From: Bacteroides sp. | GTDB taxonomy: Bacteria; Bacteroidota; Bacteroidia; Bacteroidales; SM23-62 | DNA: 7,427 bases | Assembly (NCBI GenBank): GCA_030667765.1 | Contig: DAOUVF010000145.1 | Location: 1-7,427 of the forward strand | Direction of reading: 5' to 3' | Part shown: piece by piece, positions 1 through 5,807 of the stretch | How the letters are laid out: each line of letters begins with the position of its first letter | How positions within the stretch are numbered: the first letter of the stretch is position 1 | Translations under genes and position numbers: made by a program | The notes under the pieces: model-generated | The model's database searches: none | What the model was told of the DNA's origin: nothing | The model's input: the letters and a program-made list of their open reading frames with translations, nothing else

Positions 1-249
1 CAAAATGAGATTTATTGATTGTTATTCTCTAATGAGAAAGTTAATGATACAATTATATAGATCCATTTGTATTTATTAGATACGATTTCTAATTACATTT
101 TGGTTCTGTTGCGTATTCCTGCGACACCAGGACCACTCTTGGCAGATGTCAATTGACCAACTAAACATCTTTGTATCCTGGGGGGCAATCTCTGCTAATA
201 TTATAGGTTATATGTTGGATGGATCAGTTGAATACTTGAAAAATACTGA
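1..249. other. A+T-rich stretch with no supportable gene
   Basis: No coding region can be supported here: all frames are short or broken by stops. An open frame with an ATG at 146 runs on to 415, but over its 3' half it is out of frame with the clear zwf homology, so it is not a gene in its own right. An 11-base string at 102-112 (GGTTCTGTTGC) resembles the outer end of some IS6/IS5-type insertion sequences, but no partner repeat or transposase is visible. The stretch may be decayed DNA belonging to the zwf remnant that follows. Confidence 0.5.
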
Positions 250-456
250 TTTTACAAAAATCTTTCCATCGCTGCAGGTGATGCTACAGTTTTTGCCCGT
301 CAGAACTATGTGGAGAAAGCCTGGCGCATCGTTGATCCCTATCTATGTTCGGATACTCCTGTTTATGAATATGATCCGAATACCTGGGGGCCCCCTGAGC
401 GTGCACAGCAACTGAAACCAGAAGGGGGATGGCATTACCCTATAATAAATAAATAG
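250..456 (+). pseudogene. zwf: Glucose-6-phosphate dehydrogenase C-terminal remnant
   Basis: The frame starting at 250 reads to a TAG at 454-456 and contains the C-terminal signature of glucose-6-phosphate dehydrogenase. The recognisable parts are GDATVFAR (277-300), a run matching V-E-x-A-W-R-I-V-D-P (310-339), TWGP (382-393) and a final GGWHYP (424-441). These correspond to the family's GDATLFxR, VExAWxIVDPIL, PGTWGP and GGWHNP segments near the end of a protein of roughly 480-510 residues. Only about 60 codons remain. A TGA at 247-249 stops the same frame, further stops lie upstream, and there is no start codon, so the catalytic and NADP-binding regions are missing and the product cannot be functional. 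It is either the scar of a deletion or rearrangement or a heavily decayed copy. Identity is confident; where the remnant begins is uncertain, because similarity before 277 is weak. Confidence 0.85.
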
Positions 457-514
457 GTAAAATCTGATCTGAAAGCTCGAAATTAATTACCTTTCAATTA
501 GAAATAGGGACCCT
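455..514. repeat. Small inverted repeats between zwf remnant and OMP gene
   Basis: Two short inverted repeats lie in the leader of the outer-membrane protein gene. AGGTAA at 455-460 is mirrored by TTACCT at 487-492 with a 26-base loop. AGGGACCCT at 506-514 is a 9-base near-palindrome ending 12 bases before the ATG at 527. Neither has the GC-rich stem plus T-run of an intrinsic terminator. They could be a weak transcript end or a binding site, or chance; no Bacteroidota-type promoter (TTG around -33, TAxxTTTG around -7) is clear between them. Confidence 0.2.
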
Positions 515-526
515 CTAACAAGTTCC

Positions 527-1831
527 ATGAAATTGGACAGAGAATTATATACAATTACTGGTCTGAAAATCTGCTTAATAGTGCTATTGCTGAGCCCCTT
601 AGTTGTATCGGCACAGGATTCATTAGTTGTTCAGCCTGCCACCCTGTGTCCAGAGCGCGATCTCTCGGACGTTATTCGAAGCGCATTAAATAAACCACCT
701 AAAATTAAGTCTGAAGATGCCGGCAGTCTAATACTTCTGCCTATCATAGGCTCCAACCCTGCAATTGGATTTATGGTAGGTGTTGGAGGTCAGTATGCTT
801 TTAAAATGACCGAAGACACCCACTACTCACTCATTGCAGGAAGTCTTCAGTACACTACAAAGAACCAATTTCTTTTCTTGTTAAAAAACAATATATATAC
901 CAGGGATAATCGCATCTTTTTCAGTGGCGATTGGAGGTTTTTAATCTATTCCCAATCAACCTATGGGTTAGGAACGACTGCTCCCGAGGGAGGCATTCTT
1001 GACTATCAATTCAGCCTTGCCGGAGCCGAAACCTCCCACGATTCACTGACCCAGCCCATGAACTTCAATTTAGCGAGGTTGCATCAATATATTGGGTTTG
1101 AGATTGCAGAGAATATCTATCTGGGGCTGGGTTACAATTTTGATTCCTATTTTAAAATAGTGGATAAAAAGCTGAAGCTTGATCCTGGTGATTCCCTGAT
1201 TACCAGCCATTATGCTTACAGTACCTATTATGGCTTTGATACTGAAAAATACTTCAACTCTGCATTTAGTGTGAAATTTGTCATCGATAAGCGTGACAAC
1301 ATGATACAGGCATATAAGGGCTATTATTTTTCACTAAATTGGCAAGGTGGATTTAAATTTACCGGCAATGACAGAAGATCAAATCTGTATCAAATAGAGT
1401 GGAGAAGCTATCATGGTTTGTCAAAACGGAATCCGAGCCACCTCATTTCATTCTGGTTAATGGGCAATTTCGCTGAGGAAGGAACCTTGCCTTATATGAT
1501 CTTACCCGCTACAGCCTATGACCAGACCGGCCGAAGTGCACGCGGTTATACACAGGGGCGCTTTCGTGGTAACAATATGGCCTACGGTGAGGTTGAATAT
1601 CGTTTTCCCATATCACAATGCGGGGGCCTGTTTGGGGGCGTTCTTTTTGCAAATGCTACTACCGCTAATAATCCCTTTCTGTCATTAAGTTTATTTGAGT
1701 CCATAAAACCCGCCTATGGATTTGGCCTTCGCGTAAAGATGGATAAAAATTCGAGGACAAACCTGGCTGTCGACCTGGCTTTTGGTCATCAATCCATGGG
1801 ATTTTATCTGGCTGTCTCAGAAACTTTTTAA
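527..1831 (+). CDS. BamA/TamA-type outer-membrane beta-barrel, no POTRA domains
   Basis: A 434-residue exported protein predicted to sit in the outer membrane. Residues 1-29 form a signal peptide (hydrophobic core about 13-28, cleavage likely at VSA|Q). Most of the rest alternates aromatic and polar residues as in transmembrane beta-strands. It matches the bacterial surface antigen (BamA/TamA/Omp85 barrel) family: an early strand pair near LLPIIGSNPAIGFMVG (70-85), DKRDN (254-258) followed by KGYYF (264-268), and ARGY...GRFRGNN (338-350) leading into EVEYRFPI (355-362), equivalent to the conserved VRGF loop region of Omp85 proteins. It ends in an aromatic residue (F434), as expected for a beta-signal recognised by the BAM machinery. 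At 434 residues it has room only for the barrel; POTRA repeats are absent, so it is not BamA itself. The role is unknown. The first ATG that gives a full signal peptide was taken as start. It runs toward the minus-strand operon with a 10-base gap. Confidence 0.85.
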   Translation: MKLDRELYTITGLKICLIVLLLSPLVVSAQDSLVVQPATLCPERDLSDVIRSALNKPPKIKSEDAGSLILLPIIGSNPAIGFMVGVGGQYAFKMTEDTHYSLIAGSLQYTTKNQFLFLLKNNIYTRDNRIFFSGDWRFLIYSQSTYGLGTTAPEGGILDYQFSLAGAETSHDSLTQPMNFNLARLHQYIGFEIAENIYLGLGYNFDSYFKIVDKKLKLDPGDSLITSHYAYSTYYGFDTEKYFNSAFSVKFVIDKRDNMIQAYKGYYFSLNWQGGFKFTGNDRRSNLYQIEWRSYHGLSKRNPSHLISFWLMGNFAEEGTLPYMILPATAYDQTGRSARGYTQGRFRGNNMAYGEVEYRFPISQCGGLFGGVLFANATTANNPFLSLSLFESIKPAYGFGLRVKMDKNSRTNLAVDLAFGHQSMGFYLAVSETF

Positions 1832-1841
1832 ACGGCTTTTC

Positions 1842-2534
1842 TTACATGATCCCGAATTTCCTGAAGGCCTCAGCGGCACTCATCCCGTTCTCAATGGCCT
1901 TTTTTACCAGCTTTTCGCCCCTTGCTTTTTCGATGGCCAGGGAAATAATATCGACCTCATCTTTTTTGGGAACAATGCAGACCCCGTCTATATCACCAAT
2001 GACTATATCGCCGGGATGGATGGAAACACCCTGTATCTCGATGGGGAGCCTGAAATCCATTACTTTCCCCCTGGGGCCCTGGTCCTGTGCAAACCGTCCA
2101 TAACAAAAAGTCGGGAACTTCATCTCAAGGATTCCTTTTGTATCCCTTGCATATCCGTCCACGACTGCCCCTGCTGCACCCAGTTTCATGGCCCGGGTAC
2201 TCATCAGTTCACCCCAGAGTGCATAGCGCGGGGAAGCACCTGTACAAATATAAACTTCGTCCTTTTTCAGGTCATCCAATGCTTCCAGCATCAGGCCAAA
2301 AGATTTGTTCATCAACTGATTGGCCGTTCCCGGCACCCGTTCCCCGAAGGTATCTGCCTCCAGGACGGGCATGGCCCTGCCGGCAACAAACATGTCATCA
2401 TCAAGGGGCTGGATCTGTGGCGGAAGGAACTGGTGCAGATATCCCTGCTTATCCATAATATCTCCCACCACTGCTGAGAACAGTTCCTGCTTGATTATGG
2501 AGAACAGTTCATCATCGTTTTTCCATTCTGGCAT
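1842..2534 (-). CDS. RraA-family protein, cytoplasmic (aldolase/decarboxylase-like)
   Basis: A 230-residue protein of the RraA-like superfamily (formerly misnamed demethylmenaquinone methyltransferase), which includes RNase E inhibitor RraA, HMG/CHA aldolase and oxaloacetate decarboxylases. There is no signal peptide, so it should be cytoplasmic. Family marks are the N-terminal SAVVGDIMDKQG (20-31), the active-site loop WGEL (107-110), the strand GAVVDGYARD (122-131) and the closing motif GDIVIGDIDGVCIVP (175-189). A C-terminal helical tail contains NGMSAAEAFRKFGI (216-229). R130-D131, the pair that binds substrate and Mg2+ in the aldolases, is present, but the acidic residue expected three places after the Asp is G134. 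It is the last gene of the minus-strand operon, 62 bases after the glycosidase-like gene. The reaction is unknown; cleavage or decarboxylation of a 2-oxo acid is the family-based guess. No Shine-Dalgarno sequence is visible. Confidence 0.92.
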   Translation of the reverse strand: MPEWKNDDELFSIIKQELFSAVVGDIMDKQGYLHQFLPPQIQPLDDDMFVAGRAMPVLEADTFGERVPGTANQLMNKSFGLMLEALDDLKKDEVYICTGASPRYALWGELMSTRAMKLGAAGAVVDGYARDTKGILEMKFPTFCYGRFAQDQGPRGKVMDFRLPIEIQGVSIHPGDIVIGDIDGVCIVPKKDEVDIISLAIEKARGEKLVKKAIENGMSAAEAFRKFGIM

Positions 2535-2596
2535 AGCAGTCCATTTAGAATATCGTTTCGTATATCAGGTAAATATCAGAAAAATACCGGATATCT

Positions 2597-4873
2597 TTAG
2601 TCAGCATAGGGAACAGGAACTGCCAAACGGGACCAGTCCCCCGTCAGTTCCAGCAACTGCGGAGGCAAATCATCGTCCCATCCCTGGACAACTCCCTCCC
2701 ATTTTCCATTCTCATTGAGCCATAAGGCAAGGTCTGTGCGTTCATCCAGGGTGATTTCCAGACCGGGGCACTTGAAGGATTTTAATCCACCGGCGGCCAG
2801 GGCCTCCACTGTGCCTTCCTTGCTGAGCCGTACTGCAGCAACGCCGATGGCATCGAATGTTACCTGATGCCCGTTGATTTCACGGGTGGACAGGATTTGA
2901 TCACCGCTTACATTATCCTTTCCGGCAACCTGGATCACTGTGCCATCGATCAGGCGGCAGAAACCGCTTGGAGGTGGTGAGCTGGAAGAGGGAAAATGTG
3001 ATTCAGGGAAGACAGTGGCTGGTGTTTGCCAGGCTATCCCCTGATTTTCCAGGGCGTTAAGCAGCTCCGGAATCAATGAGGGGATATCGTCCAGTGCCAT
3101 CATCGATCCGGGGAGGGATCCGTTCCCATCGAAATCCTGCGCGTTAAAATCCTGTGTCCAGTTTCCAATACGGAACAATTTTGTTGGTCCATCAGCAGCC
3201 CTGGTGAAAAATTCGGCCGTCTGCGGTTCTTCAAATTCAGGATGGTAGAGGACGACGGCTGCATACTTTTGTTGACCATAGCTGATCCAGCCATTCTCAT
3301 CGATATGCAACTGATCATTCCGGACTTCAGAGCTTGGTATCAGATCACAAGGAAAGCCAAGCCGCCAGAGGCTATCCACCAGTTCCATCCCTACATCATC
3401 ATAGGCAGGTCCGGCCCAGTTCATGGTACATGCATGCCCGAAAATAACGGCAACGGGACAATCCAGGGGAGTCTTGCTGATATAGTTCAGGAGCCTGACC
3501 CGGCTTTCCGCCCGCATCAAGTCACCCTTTAGCAGCTCAAGGTCACGATCTGCATACTTCCCCCTGTCAGGATAGAGGGAGTGATAATTGATCCGGCCGC
3601 CGGCAAGGGCATGGGTCCATACCGACCTTTCATAATCCGCCAGGTTATCAGCATAATACATATTATACCAGACCGGGCTCCCCCATTTCTTGGCCAGTGA
3701 AGTTCGGACAGCAAAAGGGGTTATCTCATCCGTCTGTGCCCAGTCCCGCGTTGCGATCCACCAGTCCAGGCCATTTTTTTTGTATTCCCTGAAATCAGGG
3801 TAGGGGTACCAGGTGGGATGTACCAGGACCAGGGCATCGGGACCAAAAACCTTCTTTGCGCTCAGGTAGAAATCATTTTCAATGGCCCCGTTCCGCATCA
3901 GGGACATATGCCTGAAATGATTGATCGCCATCCGGCGCTCCCTCTCTTGCCCCTCTATACCCAGGTACATCAGCAGGCAGTCCTCCAGCAGATCACGTCC
4001 GCCTGTCCTTTTTGCATAGGCAATGGCACGGTGTTTTGAATACCAGAACTCATTAATGGTGGACATAAAACAGGGTGGGAAGCCCCATTCATCCCTGCTG
4101 ATACCGGCCAGGGGGAGATCTGCGTAGCGGTCAATGATCTCACGCTGAAAACTGATGAAATTAGGGGCAAATACATCTGGCGCGAGATGCCTGAAAGAAA
4201 CCAGGGCACAGGCGTATGTTTGATTGCTTACATGATTGGCTGGTATACTTATCCAGACCGAATCCCCGGATGCAGAAAATACGGTACATTGCCGTGTAAT
4301 CTCCGATAGTGAATTCGGATCAATCCCATCATCTGTACGATGATAGGCGTACACACGTAGCAATGATCCTGAAAGGGGAATATAATTGGTGGTATTTCCG
4401 GTATAATGATCGCTCAGGTCCTGGCTGTAAACAACGGTCTCCACATGATCATTTACCGAGAATGGCACCTCGTGCAGGATGAGCATTTCCTGGAGCTGAT
4501 CGGGGTATTTTGCCTCAAAGGCCCTGCGTGCCAGCCTTATATCCAGGTCAACGGTCATTCTGATGCCTTTTTCCCTGGCGTATTCTGCGGCCTGTTTTAG
4601 TTGCTGGTAGACTTCATCATCTGTTACTTCTTTTTCAAATGCCCTTGTGGATTGAACCAATACATCGTAAGGAGAATGTTTGCATGTTTTATCAATAAAA
4701 TCCTTGTAACCATCGGCAGTAAACTCTTCTCCCCGCCAGAACCAGCAACCCAGGACAGGCATCACATGGTCAGGCAAACGTATGGCAGTCCCCTCATTTT
4801 CCTGCTGCGACAGGGCCAGTGACGGCCTGAACAGCCAACAACAAACAACAAGGGAAAAAAGCAGAAATCTCAT
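2597..4873 (-). CDS. Secreted glycoside-hydrolase-like protein (GH42-like layout)
   Basis: A 758-residue exported protein. Residues 1-22 form a signal peptide (cleavage near SLA or ALS|QQ). There is no lipobox, because V10 precedes the Cys pair C11-C12. The body reads like a (beta/alpha)8 glycosidase: an opening strand MPVLGCWFWRG (38-48), DVLVQS (70-75), IRMTVDLDIR (104-113), an inserted beta-rich segment about 140-230, the strand LPLAGISRDEWGF (253-265), LVLVHPTWYPYPD (348-360), TDEITPFAVR (381-390) and PVWYNMYYAD (400-409). Residues about 470-610 resemble the Rossmann-like trimerisation domain of GH42 beta-galactosidases (PVAVIFGH, 473-480; AAVVLYHPEFEEPQ, 538-551). A Ser/Pro-rich linker (628-636) leads to a beta-rich C-terminus. 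E262 of RDEWG is a candidate acid/base; N274-E275 is an alternative, and D382/E383 might be the nucleophile region. I cannot assign a CAZy family or substrate. It starts 27 bases after the exported RraA gene, so it is probably co-transcribed. Confidence 0.75.
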   Translation of the reverse strand: MRFLLFSLVVCCWLFRPSLALSQQENEGTAIRLPDHVMPVLGCWFWRGEEFTADGYKDFIDKTCKHSPYDVLVQSTRAFEKEVTDDEVYQQLKQAAEYAREKGIRMTVDLDIRLARRAFEAKYPDQLQEMLILHEVPFSVNDHVETVVYSQDLSDHYTGNTTNYIPLSGSLLRVYAYHRTDDGIDPNSLSEITRQCTVFSASGDSVWISIPANHVSNQTYACALVSFRHLAPDVFAPNFISFQREIIDRYADLPLAGISRDEWGFPPCFMSTINEFWYSKHRAIAYAKRTGGRDLLEDCLLMYLGIEGQERERRMAINHFRHMSLMRNGAIENDFYLSAKKVFGPDALVLVHPTWYPYPDFREYKKNGLDWWIATRDWAQTDEITPFAVRTSLAKKWGSPVWYNMYYADNLADYERSVWTHALAGGRINYHSLYPDRGKYADRDLELLKGDLMRAESRVRLLNYISKTPLDCPVAVIFGHACTMNWAGPAYDDVGMELVDSLWRLGFPCDLIPSSEVRNDQLHIDENGWISYGQQKYAAVVLYHPEFEEPQTAEFFTRAADGPTKLFRIGNWTQDFNAQDFDGNGSLPGSMMALDDIPSLIPELLNALENQGIAWQTPATVFPESHFPSSSSPPPSGFCRLIDGTVIQVAGKDNVSGDQILSTREINGHQVTFDAIGVAAVRLSKEGTVEALAAGGLKSFKCPGLEITLDERTDLALWLNENGKWEGVVQGWDDDLPPQLLELTGDWSRLAVPVPYAD

Positions 4874-4900
4874 GGTATGATCAGGCCTATTTTACCGATT

Positions 4901-5767
4901 TTATTTCTTCTCCTGATAAGGTTTTACGGTCTCATCCAGTGGGATGCCGAGATCCTTATAATGGTTGGCGCGGCCTTTCTGGTCACCTTCCATTACTTCC
5001 CTTGCCAGTTTCCCTACCTGCAGTGCATGTTCACGGGGCACCACGATGACGCCGTCACCATCCGCCACGACCAGGTCACCCGGGTAGACCAGGACACCTC
5101 CGCAATTCATGGGAAAATTATAAGATTCTATGATCAGCCTTCCCGGCCGGATCCCCCGGGTGCTGTATGCATCCCTGCAATACACCGGGATCCCTCTTGT
5201 TTTGATGACCTCATCGGTATCCCTTGCACCCCCGTTGGTAATGACCCCAACAAAACCGTTTTTTGCCCAGCCAAGGCTGTTATTGGAACCTATGTTCCCT
5301 GTCTCATCCACCCCGTTCACATCCATCACCACTACATCCCCGGGTTTTCCTGATGCTACCCAGCCCCTGTCACTGGCCCTGCCGTACTGTTCACTTTTCC
5401 ATTTCTTCGCCTCATCCGTGTTGTCGAATGAGTTTTGTCCCACCCTCACGTCTGTGGGGACATAGCGCACGGTAACGGCAAATCCCAGGACCCGGTGGCT
5501 GAATTCATCCACATCTCTCCAGAGAGGTCGGATATTTTTGTGCATCAGGCCGATGTCCTGCAAACCGATCAGGTCCATCCCGTCCAGCACATCTGTTAAC
5601 CGAAGGCTCTGGTAAAGGTCCAGGATCTCCTGCCTGGCCTCATCGGAATTATCAAAGGTTTTGTTCTCCAGCATTTTGACTCCCTCAGGGGTATATGGCT
5701 CCTGAGCCGCTACATTGACAGAAGTCAATAATAATATCAAAAATAAAAAGTTAGCAATTGCTTTCAT
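4901..5767 (-). CDS. RraA-family protein with signal peptide (exported)
   Basis: A 288-residue RraA-like protein that is predicted to leave the cytoplasm. Residues 1-21 are a clear signal peptide (hydrophobic core 7-17, cleavage at VAA|Q). After an acidic linker containing FDNSDEARQEIL (38-49), the family core begins at LRLTDVLDGMDLIGLQ (55-70) and includes RPLWRD (80-85), VTVRYVPTD (98-106), PGDVVVMDVNG (142-152), the loop GNIGSNNSLGWAKN (157-170), VITNGGARDTDEV (175-187) and PGDLVVADGDGVIVVP (229-244). R182-D183 and E186 reproduce the R-D-x2-(D/E) motif of class II HMG/CHA-type aldolases, so it may be a metal-dependent enzyme. It is much longer than classical RraA (about 160 residues). Interaction with RNase E is implausible for an exported protein. 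It lies 40 bases after the sulfatase gene and 27 before the glycosidase-like gene. Substrate and reaction are unknown. Confidence 0.92.
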   Translation of the reverse strand: MKAIANFLFLILLLTSVNVAAQEPYTPEGVKMLENKTFDNSDEARQEILDLYQSLRLTDVLDGMDLIGLQDIGLMHKNIRPLWRDVDEFSHRVLGFAVTVRYVPTDVRVGQNSFDNTDEAKKWKSEQYGRASDRGWVASGKPGDVVVMDVNGVDETGNIGSNNSLGWAKNGFVGVITNGGARDTDEVIKTRGIPVYCRDAYSTRGIRPGRLIIESYNFPMNCGGVLVYPGDLVVADGDGVIVVPREHALQVGKLAREVMEGDQKGRANHYKDLGIPLDETVKPYQEKK

Positions 5768-5768
5768 G

Positions 5769-5790
5769 GTTTAATAGTTAATGTGTTAAT
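5769..5790. repeat. Threefold GTTAAT-like direct repeat in the exported RraA leader
   Basis: On the plus strand GTTTAAT (5769-5775), GTTAAT (5777-5782) and GTTAAT (5785-5790) follow one another at about 8-base spacing. In the direction of the gene this is ATTAAC, ATTAAC, ATTAAA, ending 2 bases before the ATG of the exported RraA-like gene. An A/T-rich, unstructured leader suits translation initiation in Bacteroidota, which make little use of Shine-Dalgarno pairing. The repetition may be a protein-binding site or simply composition. Confidence 0.25.
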
Positions 5791-5807
5791 ATTAGTGACT
5801 GGTTTTA

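Noticed and set aside
386..395. Perfect 10-base palindrome GGGGGCCCCC
   Set aside because: It falls on the codons of the conserved TWGP motif of the zwf remnant and needs no separate explanation.
146..415. 89-codon open frame on the plus strand
   Set aside because: Its second half covers the zwf remnant in the wrong frame, so it is not an independent gene.
1815..1850. Possible terminator between the convergent genes (AGAAA ... TTTCT)
   Set aside because: The stem is only about five A/T pairs with a long loop and no GC-rich core, so it is too weak to call.
1782..2477. Long plus-strand open frame of 231 codons opposite the cytoplasmic RraA-like gene
   Set aside because: It lies antisense to a well-recognised RraA family protein, is rich in Cys/His/Pro and has no domain-like pattern; a shadow frame.
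1842..2534. Naming the RraA-like genes rraA or menG
   Set aside because: The sequences belong to the broad superfamily, but length, export of one copy and gene context do not support the RNase E regulator role, and the menaquinone methyltransferase name is a known mis-annotation.
2629..4873. Reading the Cys pair at residues 11-12 of the glycosidase-like protein as a lipoprotein lipobox
   Set aside because: The residue before Cys is Val rather than Gly, Ala or Ser, and a normal signal peptidase I site follows at 20-22.
4877..5353. 158-codon plus-strand open frame opposite the exported RraA-like gene
   Set aside because: Antisense shadow of a confidently identified gene, with no recognisable family features beyond a chance hydrophobic start.
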